Origin: Bacteroides sp.
Lineage (GTDB): Bacteria > Bacteroidota > Bacteroidia > Bacteroidales > SM23-62
NCBI GenBank assembly: GCA_030640625.1
Contig: DAOWJB010000352.1
Coordinates: 1 to 35,382 of the forward strand
DNA length: 35,382 nucleotides
Direction: 5' to 3'
Shown here: positions 1 through 7,805 of the stretch, piece after piece
Position numbering within the stretch: position 1 is the stretch's first letter
Layout of the letters: the number at the start of each line of letters is the position of its first letter
Position numbers and translations under genes: made by a program
The notes under the pieces: generated by a model
What the model saw: only the letters and a program-made list of their open reading frames with translations
The model's database searches: none
Told to the model about the DNA's origin: nothing

Positions 1-1790
1 AGATGACTCACCCGCTGCTGCTGCTGGTATGCCCTGTTGCTGTAAACAGTTTTGCCCTGCAGATTATACAGGGTGATTGACCAATCCGCTGGATTCATGA
101 CATGCTGCAGATCAAGCGTAAAATAAGTACCTGCCGGATTCGGGTAGATCTCAAATGTTTTCTCAGGAGAATGCTCAATCCCAACCGGAATATCTGCCGG
201 GAGGGCTTTCCCCATGATGGGCCTGATCATCAGGGAACCGCTGAAACCTGAATTCAGCCATCCCTGTCCCAGGTTGTAGAAAATCTTATCATTGTTCACC
301 ATATTGCGGTCAAACCCGACGTTCAGGATATTTTCAGTGGTCTTTATCCAGCCTACATAAAATTCATCATCAAGGACCAGGATGGTATCATTTATCTCAT
401 AGGTGATAAATTTATTCAGTTCATCCTCATATTGTGGTTGAACCGGTTCTGAGGTATAGATGAGTTCACCCGGACCGGAGGTGGATTTATCATGATCCCA
501 CACCCCGATACGGAAATAATCCTGCGAGGCATCATCCTTTGTCCGGTTAAAAAACATCTTTACCCCGCGGAGGGTATCTTTTCTGAAAGTATTGAACTGA
601 TAAGCAACTGTAGCATTGGCCGTACCTGCACCCCGCAGTCCATATCCATTTTCGGCACTGCCATCATCATAGGCATAGTAGTTAAAGAATTGCTGGAACC
701 TTCTTACCGTGTCATTGAATTTATAATCCAGGTCCTCCGTGACAAGGTAAGACATCACCTCAAAAACAGTGGAATCAGCATCATAAAAAATAAATGGATA
801 GTTATAAGGGAAGTTAAATACATTCAAAACTCCTGGCTGCACATTGACGGCACCTCCATTGACAGAGTCCGTTTCCAGGTAGGCCAGGTCTGTGATCTTA
901 AGGATCCTGGTAACATTTCTAACTGTTGTGTCATTGTTCCGGTAGCGGATCTCCAGTGCGGGCTTTAATTCTGTCAGGTATGCCCTGGGGAAATGCTGCC
1001 ATGGGATGGCTTCATAATTCTTTAAGATAGACGGCATGGGCGAGATCATTGATACGTCATTGATGGCAGTAATATTTGATGATCTCGCGGTATCCAGATA
1101 GACATAATCAATATGCCAGTGGTCCACATTACCGCTTTTGTCTGTTTGAAATAGGGTTTTGGGAAGGCTTGCATAGTTCATGAAACGGAACTGGAATCCC
1201 TTTTTCAGGAATCGCTCCTCATTAACCTGGATAAAAACCTGTTGAAAAGTATCATTTACAGAACCTGTTTGACGCCAGACCCTTTCCCACCGGTTACTGT
1301 CGGGCGCAAAAAATTCAACGGTAAGGGAATCCCATTCTTCCGGATAATCCCCCAGTCCCATTGGCTCATAAAAGAAACTCAAATATATATCTGTCCGGCC
1401 CGGGTAATCAAGGTTGATGGGGCCCGAGGTCAGGAAATCCGATTCAAAAGGTAAAGTGCCAGTACCATTCAGGTAGCCTTCAGAATCAATGGCATCCATT
1501 GTGGCTACCCCAATGGATATTGGATTCAAGGTATAGGAAGTATTGATGAACGCATATTGGTCGATCCAAAAAGGGGCATGGGGCAGGGGGCCGATCCTCG
1601 CAAAATCATCAAAAAATGGCAGTTCGAGGGTATCCGGCTGGGTGTCAATCTCTGTGCTTTTTTTAACCTGTTTCGTACCATAGGCAGGAATACCCACAGG
1701 TACCAGGACTTCCTGGGCATGGATTGGCATGACAATTACCAGGGAGCATATAATGAGTATATAAATCTTAAAAATCTTCGTCTCTATCAT
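1..1790 (-). CDS. T9SS-exported cargo protein, partial (C-terminus beyond window)
   Basis: The frame is open from an ATG at 1790 to the left edge (596 codons visible), checked codon by codon with no stop. The N-terminus is a signal peptide: a charged start, a hydrophobic run (IYILIICSLVIVM) and a cut after HAQ. An LPFFDDF motif follows near residue 58, commonly seen in large secreted Bacteroidota proteins of unknown role. The last ~50 visible residues begin a type A T9SS sorting domain (FEIYPNPAGTYFTLDL, then ITLYNLQGKTVY), so roughly 40 residues should lie outside the window. Such proteins cross the outer membrane by type IX secretion and are usually anchored or released at the surface. No catalytic motif was recognised in the middle. 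The start lies 23 bases inside the upstream PASTA gene, suggesting translational coupling. Export is well supported; function is unknown. Confidence 0.82.
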   Translation of the reverse strand, partial: MIETKIFKIYILIICSLVIVMPIHAQEVLVPVGIPAYGTKQVKKSTEIDTQPDTLELPFFDDFARIGPLPHAPFWIDQYAFINTSYTLNPISIGVATMDAIDSEGYLNGTGTLPFESDFLTSGPINLDYPGRTDIYLSFFYEPMGLGDYPEEWDSLTVEFFAPDSNRWERVWRQTGSVNDTFQQVFIQVNEERFLKKGFQFRFMNYASLPKTLFQTDKSGNVDHWHIDYVYLDTARSSNITAINDVSMISPMPSILKNYEAIPWQHFPRAYLTELKPALEIRYRNNDTTVRNVTRILKITDLAYLETDSVNGGAVNVQPGVLNVFNFPYNYPFIFYDADSTVFEVMSYLVTEDLDYKFNDTVRRFQQFFNYYAYDDGSAENGYGLRGAGTANATVAYQFNTFRKDTLRGVKMFFNRTKDDASQDYFRIGVWDHDKSTSGPGELIYTSEPVQPQYEDELNKFITYEINDTILVLDDEFYVGWIKTTENILNVGFDRNMVNNDKIFYNLGQGWLNSGFSGSLMIRPIMGKALPADIPVGIEHSPEKTFEIYPNPAGTYFTLDLQHVMNPADWSITLYNLQGKTVYSNRAYQQQQRVSH

Positions 1791-2604
1791 CCGCAGAAGG
1801 GGTTATTTCATGTCCGGACAGGGGTAACTTTGTTGAATCTGCAGACAGCCAGATATCCACTGAGGATCCGAGGTTCATCAGGGCATCTTCATTGAATTCA
1901 GGTTTCTGCTTCCAGATAAAAGCATTGATCGAATCCTCTGCATCTTCAAAGGAGGCATCATAGATCACTGCGCCAAGATTCAAATAACGATGGGTGATCC
2001 TTTCCTTCGCCTGTTCAAAATACAATCCTACCAGATCGGGTGCAGCTGTTTTCTCATTACTCAATCCCCTGCCCAGTACCAGATCTATTTGGGATCCCTT
2101 GACAATCGAATCACCTTCTTCAATAACGTTTTCCTTATATTTTTGTTGTAGTACATTATTGACAGCAATATCAGGTATATAGGTCAGTTTACCGATGTTT
2201 AGTCCCGCTGTCTGTACAATAGCCCTTGCCTGCCTGAGAGTGACACCGACTATATTAGGCATTCTGATTATCTCGGGATTAAACGCGTTGATGGTGAGAA
2301 AAATTGTACGGTTCTCCTTTACCTTGAATTCAGGTCTCGGATTCTGGTCAATGATACTCCCACGGGTCAGGTTTGCATTATATACAGAGTCCACGATCTG
2401 GTAACGCAAGTCCTTGGCAGTAAGAATAGAATCTGCTTCAGGAATGCTTAAACCGGTGATATCCGGTACACTGAATGCCTGGCCATGCCGCGTGTAAATT
2501 CTCAGGAACAGCAAAACAATAATGGACATAAACACTATAATGGAGATGGCAATTAGCAGGTGTTTCAGGAAAAACCTGCTGATCAAAAATTTCAGAAAAT
2601 TCAT
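1768..2604 (-). CDS. PASTA-domain membrane protein
   Basis: A 278-residue protein with one N-terminal membrane segment (about residues 14-34, HLLIAISIIVFMSIIVLLF) followed by three PASTA repeats at roughly 42-108, 112-180 and 185-256. Each repeat opens with the usual pattern (VPDITGLSIPEA, MPNIVGVTLRQA, APDLVGLYFEQA). There is no kinase or transpeptidase domain, so this is the stand-alone Bacteroidota form, presumably facing the periplasm. PASTA modules bind muropeptides or act as spacers in Ser/Thr kinases and penicillin-binding proteins; the job of the stand-alone form is not established. In related genomes I recall similar genes near D-Ala-D-Ala ligase or rluD, but here the gene precedes a T9SS cargo gene and overlaps it. 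The tail is acidic (DDRDEDF). Confidence 0.85.
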   Translation of the reverse strand: MNFLKFLISRFFLKHLLIAISIIVFMSIIVLLFLRIYTRHGQAFSVPDITGLSIPEADSILTAKDLRYQIVDSVYNANLTRGSIIDQNPRPEFKVKENRTIFLTINAFNPEIIRMPNIVGVTLRQARAIVQTAGLNIGKLTYIPDIAVNNVLQQKYKENVIEEGDSIVKGSQIDLVLGRGLSNEKTAAPDLVGLYFEQAKERITHRYLNLGAVIYDASFEDAEDSINAFIWKQKPEFNEDALMNLGSSVDIWLSADSTKLPLSGHEITPSADDRDEDF

Positions 2605-2654
2605 ATTCCTGCCGATTATTAAATGGTAAATATAAAAACAAATTGGATGGGGAT

Positions 2655-2693
2655 AAATAAAAAATGGCTGGCCAGCGAAAGCCGGTCAGCCAT
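2655..2693 (-). terminator. Intrinsic terminator of rpmH
   Basis: An inverted repeat pairs ATGGCTGGCC (2664-2673) with GGTCAGCCAT (2684-2693), 9 of 10 positions, with a loop of about 10 bases. Read on the minus strand the stem is followed by TTTTTATTTAT. It lies 24 bases past the rpmH stop, so it ends that transcript. Confidence 0.75.
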
Positions 2694-2717
2694 ATATATT
2701 TATTTCAATATTCAGAT

Positions 2718-2876
2718 TTATACCTTGTGCCTCGGTTCGTCGGATACCGATAACTTCTTTCTTCCCTTGATCCTGCGAGCGGATAAAATATTGCGACCGT
2801 TGGCGGAACTCATCCTGGTCCGGAATCCATGCTTGTTCTTTCTTTTCCTTCTGGAAGGTTGGAATGTCCTTTTCAT
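2718..2876 (-). CDS. rpmH: 50S ribosomal protein L34
   Basis: A 52-residue basic protein with the L34 signature throughout: [19 protein letters not shown], then [20 protein letters not shown] and a Bacteroidota-like tail ending in PRHKV. L34 sits in the large ribosomal subunit near the peptidyl-transferase region and the exit tunnel. The ATG at 2876 gives the conserved MKRT start and the stop is at 2718-2720. Longer open frames exist on the opposite strand, but they are shadows. The gene has its own promoter (2903-2933) and terminator (2655-2693), so it is a single-gene transcript. Here it is not next to rnpA, its usual partner; rsmG lies just upstream instead. Confidence 0.97.
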   Translation of the reverse strand: MKRTFQPSRRKRKNKHGFRTRMSSANGRNILSARRIKGRKKLSVSDEPRHKV

Positions 2877-2902
2877 CAAAAGCCGGTTTTAAATTCAGAC
2901 TG

Positions 2903-2933
2903 CAAAAGTAATGTTTTTTTCAAATATACCAAA
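2903..2933 (-). promoter_or_regulatory. Bacteroidota-type promoter of rpmH
   Basis: On the minus strand a TACTTTTG box (2903-2910) matches the -7 consensus TAnnTTTG. A TTTG (2930-2933) lies 19 bases upstream, the spacing expected of the -33 element. The ATG is about 27 bases downstream of the -7 box. The -33 element sits three bases from the rsmG stop, so rpmH is transcribed independently of rsmG. Confidence 0.7.
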
Positions 2934-2935
2934 CA

Positions 2936-3565
2936 TTAATACAAGCTGTGATACGGAAGGTACAGCAGTTTTTTACTTTCAAAAAATGCCTCTGAATAAA
3001 TCTTATTCAGGGAATGAATAGTGACATTTTTAAAGGCACTGAGCTCTTCCTGCAGGTCCCCTCCTTTCAGATAATAGATCCCGTTGCCTGTTGAAGTCCC
3101 TGACGGCGGATCGATCTTGTTTTTTACCCAGCCGGTAAACCGGTCCAGGTTTGTTACCGCCCTGCTGACAACATACCTTGCTTTTGAGGGGTAATCTTCA
3201 GCCCTTACCTGCAGGCAATTGGTATTGTCTATGTTCAGGGAATGAATGATCTGGTTCAAGGCATTTACTTTTTTCCCTGTGGAATCAATCAGGGTGAACT
3301 CTGAACCGGGAAAAAAAATGGCCAGCGGTATACCAGGGAATCCCCCCCCGGTACCCACATCCAGGATTGTATCACCGGGATTGAAATGCACATACCTGGC
3401 AATGGCCAGGGAATGCAGGATATGCCTTTCAGACAGATGGTCGACATCTTTCCTGGAAATCAGGTTGATCCTCCGGTTCCAGAAGATGATGGATTCCCGG
3501 AATTGCTGAAGCTGCTCTAGCTGGACAGTGCTTAACTCAGGAAAGTATTTGCGGATGATTTCCAT
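2936..3565 (-). CDS. rsmG: 16S rRNA (guanine-527-N7)-methyltransferase RsmG
   Basis: A 209-residue protein, the normal length for RsmG (GidB), which uses S-adenosylmethionine to methylate N7 of G527 in 16S rRNA. The SAM-binding motif is ILDVGTGGGFPGIPLAI (about residues 67-83), followed by LIDSTGKKVNAL, the acidic ribose-binding strand and helix. N-terminal family motifs are also present: FWNRRINLISR and ERHILHSL. In many bacteria rsmG lies next to mnmG; here it follows an ECF sigma factor gene (23-base gap) and precedes rpmH. No internal anomaly was seen. Confidence 0.95.
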   Translation of the reverse strand: MEIIRKYFPELSTVQLEQLQQFRESIIFWNRRINLISRKDVDHLSERHILHSLAIARYVHFNPGDTILDVGTGGGFPGIPLAIFFPGSEFTLIDSTGKKVNALNQIIHSLNIDNTNCLQVRAEDYPSKARYVVSRAVTNLDRFTGWVKNKIDPPSGTSTGNGIYYLKGGDLQEELSAFKNVTIHSLNKIYSEAFFESKKLLYLPYHSLY

Positions 3566-3588
3566 TAAAAATAACGGCTGAGATCTGG

Positions 3589-4188
3589 TTACATGCTCGA
3601 ACTGGTGCTCTTGAGAATATTGAAAAGAAGTTCCCTGGCCCGGAATAATTGTGCTTTTACAGTTCCAATGGGTAATTCAAGTTCCTGCGAGATCTCTTCA
3701 TAGGAATATTCCTTGAAATACCTCAGTTCTACCAGGGTGCGGTACCGCGGTTTCAGTTTATTCACCACCTCCCTGAGCAGTTTGACCTTCTGGCTGTTGA
3801 TCATATGTGCCTCAGGATCAAGTGTATCGGACTGAATGGTAACCGTGGTGGTATCGGGATCATCATTTGACTGATCGAGGGAGATGGTAGCAGCCCTTTT
3901 CTTTCGGATAAAGTCAATACAATTGTTCGTGGCGATCTTGAACAGCCAGGTACTGAATGCAAAATTCGGGGTGTATTGTCCGATATTCTTGAATGCCTTG
4001 CCGAATGCTTCAATTGTCAGGTCTTCAGCATCACTTGGATTATTGACCATTTTCAGCAACATGAAATATATGGCATCCCGGTACCTGCCTAATAATTCGG
4101 CGTAGGCTTTCTGATCACCTTCCCTGGCTTTCTGGACGAGCATAAAATCATGCTGTGCTTTATCTGAAAGATTGGGACTTACTTCCAT
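3589..4188 (-). CDS. ECF-type RNA polymerase sigma-70 factor
   Basis: A 199-residue sigma factor with only regions 2 and 4. Region 2 covers about residues 25-95 (AYAELLGRYRDAIYFMLLK, DAEDLTIEAFGKAFK, FSTWLFKIATNNCIDFIRK). Region 4 covers about 140-193 (LKPRYRTLVELRYFKEYSYE, then ISQELELPIGTVKAQLFRAR). They are joined by an acidic linker of about 35 residues. It would direct core polymerase to a small alternative regulon, typically envelope stress or nutrient uptake. It starts 10 bases inside the upstream glycosyltransferase gene, so the two are probably co-transcribed. No anti-sigma gene lies beside it. The exact ECF group cannot be told by eye. Confidence 0.92.
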   Translation of the reverse strand: MEVSPNLSDKAQHDFMLVQKAREGDQKAYAELLGRYRDAIYFMLLKMVNNPSDAEDLTIEAFGKAFKNIGQYTPNFAFSTWLFKIATNNCIDFIRKKRAATISLDQSNDDPDTTTVTIQSDTLDPEAHMINSQKVKLLREVVNKLKPRYRTLVELRYFKEYSYEEISQELELPIGTVKAQLFRARELLFNILKSTSSSM

Positions 4189-5354
4189 CTGGCTCGTTTT
4201 GTTTCGACATAATTGGAAAAGACCATAAACAGGTGCGCCCAGGGGAGGGCAAAATCCAACAGGGGCGAAGGTAATAATAAATATTTTTCGTTCAAACGGC
4301 CCATCGCTAATTTGATAATAACACTTGTTAATAACATTCTAAATATGAAGAGACCAAGCATATATGGGATTAAAACATGAAAAACAAGCAGGAAAATAAA
4401 GGCAGGATAAAAGAGCAAACGACTCATAAGTTCCAGTCCCACAACAAGTTTCGTCGAGAACCGGTACCTGGGACCTGTGGTCAGGTGCCTTTTTTTCTGA
4501 TAATACCAGCCTTTCCAGGTTTTTTCAGTATCAGACCATGTAAAACTGTCAGGCTGAATCTCAATGGCTGTATTGGCTTTTCTGGCTACCTCATTGATAA
4601 ATAGGTCATCATCCCCCGAGGCCAGCTCGTAATGAGTAGCAAATCCCCTGTTTTCAAAAAACAGAGCTCTCCTGTAAGCCAGGTTCCTCCCTGTGCCCAT
4701 GTAAGGATGACCGGCAAGGGACATACTGAGATACTGCAGGGCAATGAAGAATGCTTCATACCTGCTGACAAGGTTTACCAGGCCTTTTCCCCTGCGGTAG
4801 CCTCCGTAACCCAGCACGATCTTGTTATTCCCGGTGAAATTTTGCTGCATGAAGTATATCCATCTGTTTGTCGCGGGACTGCAGTCTGCGTCGGTAAGCA
4901 GCAACCTGTCATGTTTTGCTGCCTTGATGCCAATAGTCAGTGCCAGTTTTTTCCCCTCCCGTATATGGTCACTTTCCCTGATAAACGTGGAACGCAGATG
5001 AGAATATTGCCTTTGCAGGTCATTCAGGAGATCTTCCGTCCCGTCTGCAGAAGCATCATTAACAACAACAACCTCATATTCAGGGTAGTCCTGCTCGAGG
5101 ATCAAAGGTAGATTTGCCCTGAGATTTGCCTCCTCGTTCCTGGCACAGATGATGACAGAAACCGGGAATCTTTTGATGTTGGAACGAACAGATTTGTAAA
5201 AGATGACTTTTGGGAACACGAACAACCAGTAGATCAGCTGGATGAGAAAGCAGCCTGCATACACCAATGTAAGTAATTGAAAGACAATATTATATTCTGT
5301 AAAATTCAAATTTCCGGATATGCTAACAGGAGATACCGAAAGATAATTAAACAT
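4179..5354 (-). CDS. Membrane-anchored family 2 glycosyltransferase
   Basis: A GT-A fold transferase of 391 residues from this start. An N-terminal membrane helix spans about residues 22-48. The catalytic domain runs from VSVIICARNEEANLRANLPL through VVVNDASADGTEDLL and the DxD-like LLLTDADCSP (about 152-160) to GDDDLF and a QKKRH motif, comparable to the ED and QxxRW motifs of processive GT2 enzymes. Two or three membrane segments follow near the C-terminus. It probably adds sugars to a lipid-linked or surface glycan on the cytoplasmic face. The frame extends to an ATG at 5405, but that would run into the tgt promoter region; the ATG at 5354 leaves room for the divergent promoter. Donor and acceptor are not readable. 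Confidence 0.82.
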   Translation of the reverse strand: MFNYLSVSPVSISGNLNFTEYNIVFQLLTLVYAGCFLIQLIYWLFVFPKVIFYKSVRSNIKRFPVSVIICARNEEANLRANLPLILEQDYPEYEVVVVNDASADGTEDLLNDLQRQYSHLRSTFIRESDHIREGKKLALTIGIKAAKHDRLLLTDADCSPATNRWIYFMQQNFTGNNKIVLGYGGYRRGKGLVNLVSRYEAFFIALQYLSMSLAGHPYMGTGRNLAYRRALFFENRGFATHYELASGDDDLFINEVARKANTAIEIQPDSFTWSDTEKTWKGWYYQKKRHLTTGPRYRFSTKLVVGLELMSRLLFYPAFIFLLVFHVLIPYMLGLFIFRMLLTSVIIKLAMGRLNEKYLLLPSPLLDFALPWAHLFMVFSNYVETKRARWK

Positions 5355-5411
5355 TTCACATCCCAACAAATAAGCATGCTCAAAGTCTTCAGATTTTATC
5401 CACATTTACAT

Positions 5412-5419
5412 TATATTTG
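5412..5419 (+). promoter_or_regulatory. -7 element of the tgt promoter
   Basis: TATATTTG followed by C matches TAnnTTTG and lies 16 bases before the tgt ATG. No clear -33 TTG is present at the usual distance. Its position argues against the longer tgt frame starting at 5277. Confidence 0.55.
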
Positions 5420-5435
5420 CGCTAATTCTGCCTGC

Positions 5436-6566
5436 ATGAGGTTTACCCTACAACATTCGGATCCTTTAAGTAATGCGCGAACCGGGGTTTTGCAAACAGA
5501 TCATGGTCCCATTCCCACACCCATTTTCATGCCGGTTGGCACTGCCGCAACGGTAAAAGGCATACATCAGCGGGAATTACAACATGAAATTAAAGCCCCC
5601 GTCATCCTGGGCAATACCTATCACCTGGTTCTTCGGCCCGGGATAGATATTATTCACAAGGCCGGGGGGATTCACAGGTTTATGCAGTGGGATCGTGCGG
5701 TGCTGACCGACAGTGGCGGATACCAGGTCTTCTCCCTGGCAGACCAGAGGAAACTTACTCCCGAAGGAGCGATTTTCCGATCCCATATCGACGGGACAAA
5801 GCATACTTTCACCCCGGAGAATGTGGTAGATATTCAACGCAGGATGGGGGCTGACATCATGATGGCCTTTGATGAATGTACGCCCTATCCATGTGAATAT
5901 GACTATGCCCGCAAATCCATGATCCTGACCCATAAATGGCTGGACCGGGGAAAGCAGAGGTTCCTGGAGACCGCAGCGGTCTATGATTATACCCAGAGCT
6001 GGTTCCCCATTGTCCAGGGAAGTACCTTCCCCGACCTCAGGAAGGAATCTGCCAGGCGTATTGCTGATGCGGACATGGATGGGAATGCTATTGGCGGACT
6101 GTCAGTCGGTGAACCTGCAGAGATGATGTATGAAATGGTGGAGATTGTGACAGGGATCCTTCCCCCGGAAAAACCAAGATACCTGATGGGGGTGGGCACA
6201 CCGGTCAATTTACTTGAATCTGTTGCCAGGGGGATAGACATGTTTGATTGTGTGATACCTACCCGTAACGGGAGGAACGGACAGATCTTTACACGAGAGG
6301 GCATCATCAATATCAAAAATGAAAAATGGAAAGACGATTTTAGTCCCATTGACCCTTCCGGAGATTGTTTTGTGGATCAACAATATTCAAGGGCTTATTT
6401 ACGTCATCTTATCATCTCGGGTGAGTTGCTCGGGGCACAGGTTGCCAGCCTGCATAACCTCAGGTTTTATCTATGGTTAATGGAGGAAACAAGGGCACAG
6501 ATCCAGGCCGGGACCTTCAACCGGTGGAAAAATGAAATGATTTCAAAATTATCTATCCGCATATGA
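5436..6566 (+). CDS. tgt: tRNA-guanine(34) transglycosylase
   Basis: A 376-residue TIM-barrel enzyme that exchanges guanine 34 of GUN-anticodon tRNAs for preQ1 in queuosine synthesis. Visible motifs: PIFMPVGTAATVKG, LGNTYHL, LTDSGGYQVFSL (active-site Asp), GGLSVGEP in the substrate pocket, and FDCVIPTRNGRNG (catalytic nucleophile Asp). The canonical zinc motif CxCxxC is mostly lost: the matching stretch reads SGDCFVDQQYSRAYLRHL, with one Cys. As I recall, other Bacteroidota Tgt proteins also lack these ligands, so this is probably a lineage trait rather than a broken gene. I chose the ATG at 5436 because it follows the promoter box and gives the family N-terminus MRFTLQ. It overlaps the next gene by four bases (ATGA). 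Confidence 0.95.
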   Translation: MRFTLQHSDPLSNARTGVLQTDHGPIPTPIFMPVGTAATVKGIHQRELQHEIKAPVILGNTYHLVLRPGIDIIHKAGGIHRFMQWDRAVLTDSGGYQVFSLADQRKLTPEGAIFRSHIDGTKHTFTPENVVDIQRRMGADIMMAFDECTPYPCEYDYARKSMILTHKWLDRGKQRFLETAAVYDYTQSWFPIVQGSTFPDLRKESARRIADADMDGNAIGGLSVGEPAEMMYEMVEIVTGILPPEKPRYLMGVGTPVNLLESVARGIDMFDCVIPTRNGRNGQIFTREGIINIKNEKWKDDFSPIDPSGDCFVDQQYSRAYLRHLIISGELLGAQVASLHNLRFYLWLMEETRAQIQAGTFNRWKNEMISKLSIRI

Positions 6567-7660
6567 GAAGAAAACTGGGGATTACCATCATAGACCTGTA
6601 TATCACGAAAAAGTTCCTGGGAACCTTCTTTTTTTCCATTACCCTGATCCTTTTAATTGCGGTCATCTTTGATTTTTCGGAGAAGATTGACAATTTCCTC
6701 GATCACGATGCCACATTGATCGATATACTTACCAAGTATTACCTGAATTTCATGCCTTATTTTGCCGTACTGTTCAGTTCCCTGTTCACCTTTATATCAG
6801 TAATATATTTTACTTCCCGGATGGCGTACAGAACAGAGTTCATTGCCATTATCTGCAGCGGGATGAGCTTCAACAGGTTACTGGTTCCTTATTTCTTCTC
6901 TGCTACTGTCATTGCCATCTTCTCTTTTGTATTGATGGACTATGTCATACCAGATGCAAACCGGGTCAGGCTGGATTTTGAGGAAACCTATTACCACTCC
7001 GTGCCGATCCGTGTGACAGAACGGAATATCCACCGCCAGATCGAGCCCGGTGTATTTATTTACCTGGAGAGTTACAGCACCATCTCTGACCTGGGACATC
7101 GGTTCTCTATGGAAAAATACGAGGATGGAGCACTTGTATCGAAACTCATGTCTGATTATGTGAAATGGGATTCAACCGTCAATAAATGGGTGATCCGGAA
7201 TTATTATATCCGCAACCTGGACGGATACAGGGAACATATTACCTCGGGAACCAGGCTGGATACCACGCTGTCTATGCATCCCAGTGATTTTAAACGCCGG
7301 ATGAATTTCATGGAAACCATGAACATACGTGAGCTGACCGAGTATATTGAACAATTAAAAATGCTGGGTGAATCCAGTGTAAAAGCTTACCAGATTGAAA
7401 AACATAAGCGCTATGCTTTTCCATTTTCAGCCTTTATCCTGACATTGATAGGTGTTTCTGTATCCTCGAGAAAGGTCAAGGGAGGAATCGGGATGCAGCT
7501 TGGGATCGGACTGATGGTTGCTTTTTCCTACCTGCTGTTTATGCAGTTTTCTTCGCAGTTCGCCATAGGAGGCAGCCTTCATCCCGCAATTGCCGTATGG
7601 ATGCCCAACCTGGTCTATTCTTTTATTGCATTCTATTTCTACAGAATGGCTCCCAAATGA
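6563..7660 (+). CDS. LptF/LptG family (YjgP/YjgQ) LPS-export permease
   Basis: A 365-residue membrane protein of the YjgP/YjgQ family. These subunits form the inner-membrane core of the Lpt ABC transporter that extracts lipopolysaccharide and hands it to the periplasmic bridge. It opens with IIDLYITKKFLGTFFFSITL, has three N-terminal membrane segments (about residues 15-35, 55-80 and 98-120), a periplasmic beta-jellyroll region and three C-terminal segments (PFSAFILTLIGVSVSSRK and onward). LptF and LptG cannot be told apart here. It is translationally coupled to tgt by an ATGA overlap, an arrangement I have seen often in this phylum. Confidence 0.88.
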   Translation: MRRKLGITIIDLYITKKFLGTFFFSITLILLIAVIFDFSEKIDNFLDHDATLIDILTKYYLNFMPYFAVLFSSLFTFISVIYFTSRMAYRTEFIAIICSGMSFNRLLVPYFFSATVIAIFSFVLMDYVIPDANRVRLDFEETYYHSVPIRVTERNIHRQIEPGVFIYLESYSTISDLGHRFSMEKYEDGALVSKLMSDYVKWDSTVNKWVIRNYYIRNLDGYREHITSGTRLDTTLSMHPSDFKRRMNFMETMNIRELTEYIEQLKMLGESSVKAYQIEKHKRYAFPFSAFILTLIGVSVSSRKVKGGIGMQLGIGLMVAFSYLLFMQFSSQFAIGGSLHPAIAVWMPNLVYSFIAFYFYRMAPK

Positions 7661-7805
7661 TCAGCTGTTTAAAAAATGCCGTAAATATTTGCAAATAAGC
7701 ATTATAGGTGAATAGCATCACATTAATTGCGATAAAAATTTTTAAAATAACTTGGGATTTTGTAATGTTGTAGTCCATTCCTAAGCACTAAACCTATCGA
7801 AAAAT
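7661..7805 (+). promoter_or_regulatory. Intergenic region with candidate carboxyltransferase promoter
   Basis: A 145-base AT-rich gap. A TTG at 7727-7729 and TAACTTGG at 7748-7755 (one mismatch to TAnnTTTG) are 18 bases apart and could be the promoter, leaving a leader of about 45 bases. A perfect 12-base palindrome, TATTTGCAAATA, lies at 7686-7697 and could be an operator. No terminator hairpin was seen after the permease gene. Confidence 0.3.

Noticed and set aside
1526-1735. A possible frameshift in the T9SS cargo gene near 1567-1576
   Set aside because: On recount the A run at 1568-1572 has five bases and the minus-strand frame stays open from 1790 to 1. The short ATG frame here is a shadow.
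2623-2892. A plus-strand open frame of 89 codons
   Set aside because: It lies opposite rpmH, whose 52 codons match ribosomal protein L34 exactly in style and have their own promoter and terminator.
5277-5435. A longer N-terminus for tgt
   Set aside because: It would include the -7 promoter box, overlaps the divergent glycosyltransferase gene, and adds residues not found in the Tgt family.
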